Source: Dokdonella fugitiva (GTDB lineage: Bacteria; Pseudomonadota; Gammaproteobacteria; Xanthomonadales; Rhodanobacteraceae). Taken from it: a stretch of 64,000 bases of DNA. Position 1 is the first letter of the stretch. Each line of letters begins with the position of its first letter. Positions 44,647 through 55,490 of the stretch are shown here, in pieces. Below the pieces are notes generated by a model. That model saw only the letters and a program-made list of their open reading frames with translations. It searched no databases and was not told where the DNA came from. The DNA is taken from the NCBI RefSeq assembly GCF_004342425.1, contig NZ_SLWQ01000001.1, forward strand, positions 925,146-989,145. Direction: 5' to 3'. The translations under genes and the position numbers were made by a program.

Positions 44647-44904
44647 GTGACCATCGAATCGCTGCTCGTCTTTCTGATCGTGGGCGCGGTCGCCGGCTGG
44701 TTGGCCGGGCAGATCGTCAAGGGCCATGGCTTCGGCCTGGTCGGCAACATCATCGTCGGCATCGTCGGCGCGTTCCTCGCCGGCTTCCTGCTGCCGCGCG
44801 TCGGGCTCATGATCGGCGGCGGACTCGTCGCGGCGATCATCAATGCGGCGATCGGCGCGATCATCCTGCTCGTGCTCATCGGCCTGTTCAAACGCGCAGC
44901 CTGA
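44647..44904 (+). CDS. GlsB/YeaQ/YmgE-family stress membrane protein
   Basis: An 85-residue inner-membrane protein with three Gly-rich hydrophobic segments. The family pattern is clear: VGAVAGWLAGQIVKG, then GLVGNIIVGIVGAFLAGFLL and [16 protein letters not shown]. Members (transglycosylase-associated) are induced by acid or general stress, with no enzyme activity assigned. The start is a GTG with GGGAGG 6 bp upstream. A strong terminator follows. Confidence 0.9.
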   Translation: MTIESLLVFLIVGAVAGWLAGQIVKGHGFGLVGNIIVGIVGAFLAGFLLPRVGLMIGGGLVAAIINAAIGAIILLVLIGLFKRAA

Positions 44905-44925
44905 ACGGCGCTCGAGCCAATCCTG

Positions 44926-44949
44926 GGCCGGCGCAAGCCGGCCTTTTTT
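44926..44949 (+). terminator. Intrinsic terminator after GlsB-like gene
   Basis: A 7-bp perfect stem GGCCGGC/GCCGGCC with a GCAA tetraloop is followed by six T. It is the clearest factor-independent terminator on the plus strand. Confidence 0.92.
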
Positions 44950-45016
44950 CGGCATGCGGACACGCGCGCGATCGGCCCGACTTGACGGCATGGCGCCCCG
45001 CGCGAAGCATCGGCGC

Positions 45017-45685
45017 ATGCCGTCCAACGACGCCGACCCGTTCCTGACGCTCGCGAGCCCGCCGCCGCTCGGCGATGACGCGATCCACGTCTGGATCCAT
45101 GACACCTGCGAGCTTCGGCCGCGTGCGGTACGGGAAGCGGCCCGCGCCGTGCTGGAGCGGCTGCTGCGCGCCTATGCGGGCGGCGAACTGCCGCCCGCGA
45201 TGGCGAATGGCGCGCACGGCAAGCCGTTCGTGCCGGGGATGCCCTGGCTGCAGTTCAACCTCAGCCACGCCGGGTCGCACGTCGCCGTCGCGATCGCGCG
45301 CGACCAGCCGCTCGGCATCGACATCGAGCCGCTCGACCGGCGCATCGCCGTCGACGGCGTCGCGGCGCGGTTCTTCGGTGCCGCCGAGGCCGCCGCGCTC
45401 GCGCGGATCGAAGCGCAGCGGCGCCAGCCCGCGTTCCTCCGACTGTGGACGCACAAGGAGGCCGTGCTCAAGGCGCTCGGCGATGGCCTCGGCTTCGGTC
45501 TCGAGCGCATCGAGTTTGCGCTGTCGGACGAAGGCCGCGTGCTCGGCCTCGACCGGCTCGCCGCCGAGGCCGGCTCGCCGCGCGAATGGCAGTTGCGGCC
45601 GCTCGAGCCCGTGCCCGGGGTCGTGGGCTGCCTCGCCTGGCGCGGCCCGCCGCGGATCGTGCAGCGGCTACGGTTCGCGCCGTGA
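45017..45685 (+). CDS. Sfp-type 4'-phosphopantetheinyl transferase
   Basis: A 222-residue enzyme that transfers phosphopantetheine from CoA to carrier proteins. The three signature motifs are present: FNLSHAGSHVAVAIA, LGIDIEPLDRR (Mg ligands Asp and Glu) and FLRLWTHKEAVLKALGDGL. No PKS or NRPS gene is in the window, so it may serve a distant cluster or fatty-acid synthesis. ATG 45017 is preferred; ATG 44990 would add nine residues. Confidence 0.92.
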   Translation: MPSNDADPFLTLASPPPLGDDAIHVWIHDTCELRPRAVREAARAVLERLLRAYAGGELPPAMANGAHGKPFVPGMPWLQFNLSHAGSHVAVAIARDQPLGIDIEPLDRRIAVDGVAARFFGAAEAAALARIEAQRRQPAFLRLWTHKEAVLKALGDGLGFGLERIEFALSDEGRVLGLDRLAAEAGSPREWQLRPLEPVPGVVGCLAWRGPPRIVQRLRFAP

Positions 45686-45726
45686 CGACGCGACGTTCCG
45701 TCGCCGTGGACCGTCCCTTGCATCAG

Positions 45727-46323
45727 ATGGCAGACGGACAGACCAGCTACGTGGAAACGGCCCCTTCGGGGTCCGGCTTCGGCCAGGCACTCGACCGGGT
45801 CACGCTGGAACGTGCGCGGCGCGGCGACATGGGCGCGTTCGCGGCGATCTATGAGCGCTTCGCCAGTGCCTGCTACACGCTCGCGCTGCGCGTGCTCGGC
45901 GAGCCCGCGGCGGCGGAGGACATCGTGCAGGATGTGTTCCTCAAGATGTTCGCCACCGTGGGCGGGTTCCGCGGAGACGCGCCGTTCGGCGCCTGGCTCA
46001 AGCGACTGACCGCGAACGCGACGATCGACGTGCTGCGTTCGCGCCAGCGCTTCCAGGGCGACGATGTCGAGGCCTTGTTCGACGCGATGCCGTCGGCGGG
46101 CCCGGATGCGGAGCAAGGCGTCGACGCGTGGTCGCTGCTGATGCGGTTGCCGCCACGCGCGCGCGCGGTGGTGGTGCTGCACGAGGTCGAAGGCTACACG
46201 CACAAGGAGCTGGCTGACCTGTTCGGGCAGAGCGAGAGTTATTCGAAGTCGATCCTCGCGCGCGCGTTGAAGCGACTCAACGACGACGCGGCGGGATCGC
46301 GGGAGGTGCAGGATGAGGCATGA
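45727..46323 (+). CDS. ECF-type RNA polymerase sigma factor
   Basis: A 198-residue extracytoplasmic-function sigma factor. Region 2 spans AFAAIYERFASACYTLALRVLG to AEDIVQDVFLKMF and AWLKRLTANATIDVLRSR; region 4 is LPPRARAVVVLHEVEGYTHKELADLFGQSESYSKSILARAL. ATG 45727 is preferred because the upstream frame overlaps the transferase gene. Its stop overlaps the next start by 11 bp, linking it to a membrane protein that is probably its anti-sigma factor. Confidence 0.9.
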   Translation: MADGQTSYVETAPSGSGFGQALDRVTLERARRGDMGAFAAIYERFASACYTLALRVLGEPAAAEDIVQDVFLKMFATVGGFRGDAPFGAWLKRLTANATIDVLRSRQRFQGDDVEALFDAMPSAGPDAEQGVDAWSLLMRLPPRARAVVVLHEVEGYTHKELADLFGQSESYSKSILARALKRLNDDAAGSREVQDEA

Positions 46324-46789
46324 AGGTGCGACGGTGCGCCGGTTCGATCCACGGCAGTTGCCGGAGTTCACTCCGGACCCGGCGCTGTGGACCCGCATCG
46401 CCGCGGCCCAGCAACGTCGCATGGCGCGCCGCCGCTGGCGCACTGCGGTCGTCGGCACGGCGATCGCGGCTTCGCTGGCGGCAGCGTTGCTGGTCGGCGG
46501 ACGCTCCGCCGTCGCGCCGGCCGGGTCACCCGCCCCGACCACCGCGATGCAGGACGAGTCGCGCGCGCTCGAGGGCGAGTGGCATCGCCTCGTCGGCGCG
46601 CAGGCGGCCGCGCTGGGTTCCACGCGCCTGCGGGCGATCGACGCCGAGCTGCAGTCCGCCTACGATCGCGGCGCAGGCGCCGACGAACTCGAAGCATTGT
46701 GGCAGCAGCGCAACCGTGCGCTGCGCGGATTGATCGCGTCGGTGCAGGACGGCGCCTACGGGCGCGCATCCAGCATCACGCAGTTGTGA
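46313..46789 (+). CDS. Probable anti-sigma factor, single-pass membrane protein
   Basis: A 158-residue protein with a short cytosolic N-terminus, one membrane helix (AVVGTAIAASLAAALLVGG, about residues 44-62) and a periplasmic helical domain. No zinc anti-sigma HxxxCxxC motif is seen. Its position, overlapping the sigma gene by 11 bp with a GGGAGGTGCAGG site, supports an anti-sigma role. The N-terminus is shorter than in classic RseA-type proteins, so it might be an accessory regulator. Confidence 0.72.
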   Translation: MRHEGATVRRFDPRQLPEFTPDPALWTRIAAAQQRRMARRRWRTAVVGTAIAASLAAALLVGGRSAVAPAGSPAPTTAMQDESRALEGEWHRLVGAQAAALGSTRLRAIDAELQSAYDRGAGADELEALWQQRNRALRGLIASVQDGAYGRASSITQL

Positions 46790-46809
46790 ATGAGGACAGA
46801 GGTAGCGAA

Positions 46810-47811
46810 ATGAGCAGTCAGAACCACACTACCGTCCGCCTTGCGGCGCGCACCCTGGCGCTGGCGCTCGCCGTCGCCGCGGGCGGCGCACACGCCGACG
46901 CCGCCACGCCGCTCGCCGGCAGTGTCGCCGGCGCAGCCTTGCGCGGCGACGCCGCCGCGAGCGTCGGCGCCGAGCAGCGACTGCGTGCGGAGCTGCGCGC
47001 AGTGATGACCGAGCTCGTCGAGAGCGGCGCGTTCGGTTCGGCGCCGCCTCACGAGATCCGTCTCGACATCGATGCGCCGGCCCAGCGCGTGAGCAACCTC
47101 GGCTTGCTCGTCGACAGCGCGCGCGACGATCGCGACGGCGTGCATGTGCTCGGAATCACCCCCGGTGGCGCAGCCGAGAAGATGGGCTTGCGCAGCGGCG
47201 ACGTGCTGCTGGCGGTGAACGGCACGACCCTTGCGAACACGGACGGCGCGGCGGCAACGCTGCGCCAGTCGATCGAGCAGTTGCCCGATGGCGCGCGGCT
47301 TGCCTTCGAGGTGCAGCGTGACGGGCGCCGGCAAACGCTCGCGGGAACGCCTTCGAGCGTGTACCTGCCGGCGATGCACCTGACCGTCGGCGACGGTACG
47401 CGGCTCGCGTCCAATGGCGGCGCCGGCGCGATGCCTGCGGGCGAAGCCGGCTGCGGTCGACTCAGCGATTTCGACGTCGCACCGCGTGGCGAACACCTGC
47501 ATGCGGCCAAGATCATCAGCATCGACGGCGTGTCACCCGGCCCGACCGGCACGCGCGCCTTCCGCGTCAGCGCGGGGCGGCATTCGATCAAGGTCGCCGA
47601 GCAGATCGAGAGCCGCTACCTGTCGTTCAACGACCGCGCGCGCAATTCGGCGATCGGCTCCGACCGCTACAAGACCCTCGACGTCGACGTGCCGCCGGAC
47701 ACGACCGTGTTGATCGCGGCGCGGCTCAACGAGGACAAGCGCAGCGAATGGAAGGACGGCGCCTACTGGGATCCGGTCGCGTGGAAGCAGACCGCGGAGG
47801 CGTGCCACTGA
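46810..47811 (+). CDS. Exported PDZ-domain protein of the sigma operon
   Basis: A 333-residue protein with a signal peptide ([22 protein letters not shown]). A PDZ domain at about residues 105-180 contains [42 protein letters not shown]. The C-terminal half is beta-rich with two conserved Cys ([10 protein letters not shown] and the final EACH), which may form a disulfide. No protease triad was recognised. It lies 20 bp after the presumed anti-sigma gene and may be its sensor or substrate handler in the periplasm. Confidence 0.8.
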   Translation: MSSQNHTTVRLAARTLALALAVAAGGAHADAATPLAGSVAGAALRGDAAASVGAEQRLRAELRAVMTELVESGAFGSAPPHEIRLDIDAPAQRVSNLGLLVDSARDDRDGVHVLGITPGGAAEKMGLRSGDVLLAVNGTTLANTDGAAATLRQSIEQLPDGARLAFEVQRDGRRQTLAGTPSSVYLPAMHLTVGDGTRLASNGGAGAMPAGEAGCGRLSDFDVAPRGEHLHAAKIISIDGVSPGPTGTRAFRVSAGRHSIKVAEQIESRYLSFNDRARNSAIGSDRYKTLDVDVPPDTTVLIAARLNEDKRSEWKDGAYWDPVAWKQTAEACH

Positions 47812-47863
47812 AGTACCGGGCGCGCGCATCGACAGGTGCGCGCGCTTGCGCGATCATTTCCCG

Positions 47864-48634
47864 ATGACCGCGCTCAGCGTCAACATCAACAAGATCGCCG
47901 TGCTGCGCAATTCTCGCGGCCATGCCGAACCCGATCCCGTGCTCGCCGCGCGCGTCGCGATCGAAGCGGGCGCGCAGGGCATCACCGTGCACCCGCGCCC
48001 GGACCAGCGCCACATCCGCGTCGACGACGTCGCGCGCATCGGCGCGGAGATCGCCGCGTGGCATGTGCGGGGGCGTGCCATCGAATACAACCTCGAAGGC
48101 AACCCGTTCGCGCCGCCGCGCGGGGACTATCCCGGCTTCGTCGAACTGGTCCGCCGCGCGCGCCCCGCGCAGGCCACGCTCGTGCCGGATGGTGACGCGC
48201 AGATCACCTCCGATCATGGCTTCGACCTCGCCGCCGACGCCGCGCGCCTCGCGCCGGTGGTGGCCGAGCTCAAGTCGCTCGGTTGCCGCGTCAGTCTGTT
48301 CGTCGACGCCGGCACGGATGCCGCCGCCCTGGAACGCGCCGCGGCAGCCGGCGCCGACCGCATCGAGATCTACACCGAGCCTTACGCACGCGCCTACGCG
48401 AACGGCAACCACGCGCGCGAGCTCGATGCCTGCGTGCGCACCGCGCAGGCGGCGCGCGCCTGCGGCCTCGGCGCGAATGCTGGCCACGACCTCAGCCAGC
48501 ACAACCTCGGCGCGCTCAAGCGCGCGATACCGTTCCTCGCCGAGGTCTCGATCGGCCATGCGCTGATCGGCGAAGCGCTCTACGCCGGGCTCGCGCCGAC
48601 CGTGCGCGCGTACCTCGCGATCCTCGCCGATTGA
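47864..48634 (+). CDS. pdxJ: Pyridoxine 5'-phosphate synthase
   Basis: A 256-residue TIM-barrel enzyme that condenses 1-deoxyxylulose 5-phosphate with 3-amino-2-oxopropyl phosphate in the DXP-dependent vitamin B6 pathway. Motifs are [29 protein letters not shown] (catalytic His), NLEGNPF, LVPD and [12 protein letters not shown] 47864 is chosen over a TTG six codons upstream. It converges with exbD2. The same neighbourhood (tonB, exbB, two exbD, pdxJ) is known from Xanthomonas campestris. Confidence 0.95.
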   Translation: MTALSVNINKIAVLRNSRGHAEPDPVLAARVAIEAGAQGITVHPRPDQRHIRVDDVARIGAEIAAWHVRGRAIEYNLEGNPFAPPRGDYPGFVELVRRARPAQATLVPDGDAQITSDHGFDLAADAARLAPVVAELKSLGCRVSLFVDAGTDAAALERAAAAGADRIEIYTEPYARAYANGNHARELDACVRTAQAARACGLGANAGHDLSQHNLGALKRAIPFLAEVSIGHALIGEALYAGLAPTVRAYLAILAD

Positions 48635-48681
48635 ATCTCGTGCTGCGCTGCGGCCGCAGCGGCGGCCGCAGACGCGCGCGC

Positions 48682-49089
48682 CTATTTCGCGCGGGTTCCT
48701 TCGATCTGGATACCCTCGATGCCGCTGCCACGCGCGACGGCGAGCGCGTCGGCGACTTTCGCGTAGGGCGTGTCCGCATCGGAACGGATCTCGAGCATGG
48801 CCGGCTTGGGCATCCGCGCTTCGAGCGAAAGCGCGGAGGCAAGCTCGGCACGCGACACGGCGTGGCCTTCGAGATAGAGCTCGCCGGTCGACAGCACCGA
48901 CAGCCCGAGCGTCCGCGGCATCGGCGCATCGATCGGCTGGCTGCCGAGCGGCAACGGCAGGCGCTTGATGGCGAGCGGAGCGGTGACCATGAGGATCACG
49001 ACGAGGGCGAGCAGCACGTCGATGAGCGGCGTGACATTGATCTCGACCTGGGTCGCGGCGGCGTGGGAGCGAAACGCATCGGTCGTCAT
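48682..49089 (-). CDS. exbD2: Second ExbD-type TonB-system protein
   Basis: A 135-residue ExbD/TolR protein. A short cytosolic N-terminus leads to one membrane helix whose Asp (INVTPLIDVLLALVVILMV) is the proton-path residue, then a periplasmic domain. It diverges from ExbD1 in the periplasmic part. In X. campestris an extra ExbD2 is not needed for iron uptake but for induction of pectate lyase; the same split function is possible here. It is separated from exbD1 by a terminator, so it has its own promoter or relies on read-through. Confidence 0.9.
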   Translation of the reverse strand: MTTDAFRSHAAATQVEINVTPLIDVLLALVVILMVTAPLAIKRLPLPLGSQPIDAPMPRTLGLSVLSTGELYLEGHAVSRAELASALSLEARMPKPAMLEIRSDADTPYAKVADALAVARGSGIEGIQIEGTRAK

Positions 49090-49307
49090 CGTCGTCTCCG
49101 TCGGCTGTGGTCGGGCAACCCGAGCCTACGCCTCCCGCTCGCGACCACGCAATCGGCATCGCGCCATCCACGCCACGGACGACGACGCCGACGCAAGGAC
49201 GAAGCGCTGTTCGTGAGATGTGCGGCCAGCAATGGCCGTTCTGGATCCACGAGCCTGATGCGCTACACGCCTCGTCATGCCGTTCGTCAAAGCTGCGATC
49301 AAGGACG

Positions 49308-49341
49308 AAAAAAAAACGACACCGCGTTGCCGCGGTGCCGT
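49308..49341 (-). terminator. Intrinsic terminator after exbD1
   Basis: On the minus strand ACGGCACCGCG-GCAA-CGCGGTGTCGT (one G-U type pair) is followed by eight or nine T. It ends the tonB-exbB-exbD1 transcript and isolates exbD2. Confidence 0.92.
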
Positions 49342-49369
49342 TCGGTAGTTCCCGTGTTGGCCGACCGTC

Positions 49370-49789
49370 TTACTGGTCGTTGCCGCCGGTGGTCATGAAG
49401 CCGAGCTTGACCATGCCGGCCGCCTTCGCTTCCGCCATCACGGTGGCGATCTTCTGCCACTGCGTCGGCTTGTCGGCGCGGATCTGCAGCTCCGGCTGCG
49501 GGCTCTTCTGCGCGGCGACGCGCAGCTGGGCCTGCAGGATCGCATCGGTGACAGGTTCGTCGTTCCAGAACAGGTCGCCGTTCTCCTTGATGGCCAGGTC
49601 GATCGGCTCCGGCGGGTTTTCCTGCTGCACGTTCGGATTGGCCTGCGGCAGGTCGATCCGGATCTTGTGCGACATCAGGGGCGCCGTGATCATGAAGATG
49701 ATCAGCAGCACCAGCATCACGTCGACGAGCGGCGTGACGTTGATTTCCGCCATCGGGCCGCCGCCCGAACCACCCGTGGTCATTGCCAT
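49370..49789 (-). CDS. exbD1: Biopolymer transport protein ExbD
   Basis: A 139-residue ExbD with a single membrane helix carrying the essential Asp (INVTPLVDVMLVLLIIFMIT) and a periplasmic domain. With ExbB it uses the proton gradient to energise TonB for outer-membrane receptors. It begins 3 bp after the exbB stop. A second in-frame ATG two codons later is an alternative start. Confidence 0.95.
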   Translation of the reverse strand: MAMTTGGSGGGPMAEINVTPLVDVMLVLLIIFMITAPLMSHKIRIDLPQANPNVQQENPPEPIDLAIKENGDLFWNDEPVTDAILQAQLRVAAQKSPQPELQIRADKPTQWQKIATVMAEAKAAGMVKLGFMTTGGNDQ

Positions 49790-49792
49790 GGC

Positions 49793-50590
49793 TTACTTCC
49801 TCGCGACGGCAACCGGAGCAGCGCCACCGTCGACGCGCGAACCGGTCGCAAAGAAATCGTGCAGGTCGTGCGCGAACTCGTCGAAGCGCGCGTAGATCAC
49901 GCGGTTCTGGCGCACGAAGAAGTTGTACGCGAGCACGGCCGGGATCGCGACGAACAGACCGAACGCGGTCATGATCAGCGCTTCACCCACCGGGCCGGCG
50001 ACCGCTTCCATCGAGGCGTTGCCCGACGCGGCGATCTTGATCAGCGCGTGGTAGATGCCCCACACGGTACCGAGCAGGCCGACGAACGGCGCCGACGAAC
50101 CGACCGTGGCGAGCACCGTCATGCCGCCTTCGAGGCGCAGGCTCTCGCGGGCGACGGCCTGGCGCAGCGAGCGATCGATGAACTCGGAACGGTTCAGAGC
50201 CTCGACGAGGCGGCTGCCTTCGTTGCGCTGATGATGCGCGGCGGCCTGGGCGGCGTCGAGCGCGATCTTCGAGAACGGTTCGCCCTTGGGCTGTTCCTCG
50301 AGGAAGCGCACGGCGTCCTGCGCGGACGGCGTGTCCCAGAACGTGTTGATGACCTTCTCCATGCGCGCACGGATCATGCCGTTGCGCAGGAAATTGGCGA
50401 CCACGAAATAGATCGACGAGATCGACATCACGCACAGCGTGATGAAGACGATCCAGCCGAGCACGTCGAAGTTCTGGATCAGATCGTGGAAGCCCATCTG
50501 GCTCATGGCCGCGGCATTGCTGCCGCCGCCGGGAGCGGGAACGACAGCAGGCTGAGCCGCTGCGGGGGTCTGAGAGGCATCTTGCTGCAT
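49793..50590 (-). CDS. exbB: MotA/TolQ/ExbB proton-channel protein
   Basis: A 265-residue inner-membrane protein with three helices: near residues 42-66 (VLGWIVFITLCVMSISSIYFVV), then GSSAPFVGLLGTVWGIYHAL and GLFVAIPAVLAYNFF. The Thr-containing pore segment GLLGTVWG is typical of ExbB. An Ala/Pro/Gly-rich N-terminus precedes the first helix. It forms the ExbB-ExbD motor with the next gene and lies 9 bp after tonB. Confidence 0.95.
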   Translation of the reverse strand: MQQDASQTPAAAQPAVVPAPGGGSNAAAMSQMGFHDLIQNFDVLGWIVFITLCVMSISSIYFVVANFLRNGMIRARMEKVINTFWDTPSAQDAVRFLEEQPKGEPFSKIALDAAQAAAHHQRNEGSRLVEALNRSEFIDRSLRQAVARESLRLEGGMTVLATVGSSAPFVGLLGTVWGIYHALIKIAASGNASMEAVAGPVGEALIMTAFGLFVAIPAVLAYNFFVRQNRVIYARFDEFAHDLHDFFATGSRVDGGAAPVAVARK

Positions 50591-50599
50591 GGCGTTACC

Positions 50600-51256
50600 T
50601 TACTCGGTCAAATTGAATTCGATGGGAACCAAGGCATACCCGGCACTGGGTCTGCCACCCTTTGAGCCCGGATTGAACTTCCAGGTCTTCACGGCTTCGA
50701 TCGCTGCCTGGTCCAGCAAGCGCGAGCCGCTGGATTTTTCGACCGTCACTTCCTGTGGCGAGCCGTCGACACCGACGAGGACCTTCAACAGCACCTTGCC
50801 TTGCTGATGCTGGCGAGCGGCCTGCGGCGGATAGCGCGGCGGACGCATCTTACGGTAGCTGATGTTCTCGCTCGGTGCGATATCTTCCGGCGGCGGCGGC
50901 GGTGCCGGTGGCGCCGGCGGCGGCGCAGGCGTCGACATCGGCGTCGCTTCCTCCGTCACGATCGGCGGGGCCGGCGGCGGCGGCGGCGCCTTCGGCGGCG
51001 GCTGCACCTTTTCGATGATCTTCGGCGGCGGCTTCTTCGGCGGCTCCGGCGGCGGAGGCGGCGGCGGCGGCGGCGGCGGCGGCGGCTCGATGAACTCGAC
51101 CATCACTTTCTTGTCGATGGTCTTGTCCTTCGGCGGCGGCGGGGCGACCGGGGCCATCATCATCGCGAACGCGAAGGCGTGCAGAGCGAATGCACTTGCA
51201 AACGCCGTAACGCGTCGCCAGCTGAAATCGCCGCCAGATTGATTGGTATCTGCCAT
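50600..51256 (-). CDS. tonB: Energy transducer TonB
   Basis: A 218-residue TonB. It has one N-terminal membrane anchor (VTAFASAFALHAFAFAMMMAP with the functionally important His), a periplasmic Pro-rich spacer including a run of 13 Pro followed by EPPKKPPPKIIEKVQPPP, and a C-terminal TonB domain (RPPRYPPQAARQHQQGKVLL, AAIEAVKTWKFNPG). ATG 51256 gives MADTNQSGGDF; the longer frame runs into the leader. It is first of tonB-exbB-exbD1. No Fur box was seen upstream. Confidence 0.95.
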   Translation of the reverse strand: MADTNQSGGDFSWRRVTAFASAFALHAFAFAMMMAPVAPPPPKDKTIDKKVMVEFIEPPPPPPPPPPPPPEPPKKPPPKIIEKVQPPPKAPPPPPAPPIVTEEATPMSTPAPPPAPPAPPPPPEDIAPSENISYRKMRPPRYPPQAARQHQQGKVLLKVLVGVDGSPQEVTVEKSSGSRLLDQAAIEAVKTWKFNPGSKGGRPSAGYALVPIEFNLTE

Positions 51257-51440
51257 CAGTATTGACCAACGAGATTGTGTCTGTGCGGCCGTCGTGGCGA
51301 CGCCGTCGCTTCGCCCCGATTGCAAACCCCGAGAGGCGTAGGCGCGAGAGCTGGCCACGGTACAACAGCGAGTGCCTTCAGGACAAGCGGTTGCAGCGGA
51401 CGACCTGCACGTGATTATGGAGTTGTGTAACGTTCTTCGG

Positions 51441-51490
51441 TGGAACCCCAGGTTCCAACGGCCGTCAGCCCTGCGCGGGGTTTGACGGCC
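51441..51490 (-). repeat. Two adjacent hairpins between TPR gene and tonB
   Basis: TGGAACC-CCA-GGTTCCA (51441-51457) and GGCCGTCA/TGACGGCC (51460-51467, 51483-51490) stand side by side, 65 bp past the end of the TPR gene. There is no T-run. They probably end that transcript or structure the tonB leader. The rest of 51257-51554 shows nothing recognisable. Confidence 0.45.
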
Positions 51491-51554
51491 CTCGTCCCCA
51501 TTATCGTTCCACGCACGCGATTGCGGGTTGCAGCGCGTGCGCGGAACGCGTTGC

Positions 51555-52835
51555 TCACTTCTTCGACTTGGTGGCGCGCTTGATCTTCACGCCGCCCTTG
51601 GCGGCCCGGAGACGCTGCTCGGCCATCGTCTTCGTGCTCGCGTAGCCGGCCGCCTTCTGCCAGTCCGCGGCCGCGGCCGCGCCCTGGCCGAGGTCGTTCT
51701 TCGCATCGCCGCGCAGCAGGTAGGCCTCGCCTTCCTGGCGCAGGCCGCCGCGCGAGATCGCCTTGTCGAGCGAAGCAATGGCGTCCTGCGACTTGCCGGA
51801 ATAGAACAGCAGGTAGCCGAGCTGGTAGTCGACGTTGCCGTCCTTCGACATCGGCGCGGCCTTGCCGTAGCCCTCGATCGCGCACGGGTCGTCCTCGGCC
51901 TGGGTGCAGACGTCACCCTGCAGCTTGTAGTTGTCGTAGGTACCCTGCAGCACGCCCTTGGCGAAGCCTTCCTTCATGGTCGCCGCCGCGTCCTTCGGCT
52001 TGTCGGCCTGCGCATAGAGCTTGGCGAGCTGGACGTAGTCGTCGTTGGTGGTGACCAGGCCCTGGCTCTTCGCCTTCGCCATGAGGTCGAGCGCCAACTG
52101 CTCCTTGTCGCCCTGGATGTAGACGGTCGCGAGCTGGTTGATCAGCTTCTTGTTGTTCGGGTCCTTGGCGAGCTGGCCCTTGATGAGTTCGGCGGCCTGG
52201 TCGAACTGGTTCAGTTCGAAGTAGCTCGCCATGAGGATCTGCGTCCAGCTGTCGTTCGGCTTGTCGGTCATCGACAGCGCCTTCTTCATCGTGTCGACGG
52301 CCTGCTGGAACTGGTCGACGCGGTAGTACGCATTCGCCTTCAGCGCGAGCTCGTCGGCGGTTTGCGCGCCGGTGAGCTTTTCCCATTCGGCGAGCGTCGC
52401 CAGCGCGTCCTGGTACTTCTCTTCCTGAATCTGCGTCTGCGCGAGCGCGAACACGAGCTGGAACTGGCCGTCGTTCGGCAGCGCGTCGAACGCGATCGCC
52501 TTCTTGTATTCGTCGATCGACTGCGCGCCCTTCTCCTGGTCCCAGTAGATCTGCGCCAGCAGCTGATGCGCGAAGGCCTGCGCGTACTTGCTCGCGCTGC
52601 CGTTGTCGATGACCTTCTGGATCAGCGGCAGCGCTTCGTCGGGCTTGTTCTCGTTGACGAGGTCGGCCGCCTTGTTGAGCGCGCGCTGGTCGCCCGACGA
52701 CATGCTGACCTTCGGCTCCTGCCGCGTCGCATTCGGGTACTTGTTTTCTCCCTTCTTGTCCTTGGCAAATGCAACCGAGCCGCAGGCCATGGCGGCGCTG
52801 CATATCGCGACGATGAGCCACTTGGAGAGTTTCAT
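51555..52835 (-). CDS. Exported TPR-repeat protein next to tonB
   Basis: A 426-residue secreted or periplasmic protein. The signal peptide is KLSKWLIVAICSAAMACGSVAFA, perhaps with a lipobox-like Cys, though cleavage after AFA is likelier. TPR repeats fill the rest (ALNKAADLVNENKPDEALPLI, DALATLAEWEKLTGA, GYLLFYSGKSQDAIASLDKAI), ending in a Lys-rich tail. The ATG at 52835 has AGGAG 9 bp upstream. Its place between gyrB and tonB suggests a role in the TonB system, perhaps as an adaptor, but that is inference. Confidence 0.85.
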   Translation of the reverse strand: MKLSKWLIVAICSAAMACGSVAFAKDKKGENKYPNATRQEPKVSMSSGDQRALNKAADLVNENKPDEALPLIQKVIDNGSASKYAQAFAHQLLAQIYWDQEKGAQSIDEYKKAIAFDALPNDGQFQLVFALAQTQIQEEKYQDALATLAEWEKLTGAQTADELALKANAYYRVDQFQQAVDTMKKALSMTDKPNDSWTQILMASYFELNQFDQAAELIKGQLAKDPNNKKLINQLATVYIQGDKEQLALDLMAKAKSQGLVTTNDDYVQLAKLYAQADKPKDAAATMKEGFAKGVLQGTYDNYKLQGDVCTQAEDDPCAIEGYGKAAPMSKDGNVDYQLGYLLFYSGKSQDAIASLDKAISRGGLRQEGEAYLLRGDAKNDLGQGAAAAADWQKAAGYASTKTMAEQRLRAAKGGVKIKRATKSKK

Positions 52836-52997
52836 GTCGATGCACTCCTGAACATACGAAGGACGTCGTCCATGAGTGGGCGACGAAAACGGGGCGCAGA
52901 GGGTACCCCTGTGCGCGCGAACTGCACAAGCACGCATACAGGACTTCACATGCTGCTGCGCAGCATGGAGCGTGGCCGCATGCGGCCACGCCCCCAT

Positions 52998-55490
<2,493 letters not shown>

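Noticed and set aside
50981..51120. Gly/Arg-rich plus-strand frame and simple repeat across the tonB Pro run
   Set aside because: It is the complement of the Pro-coding repeat in tonB, not an independent gene or minisatellite.
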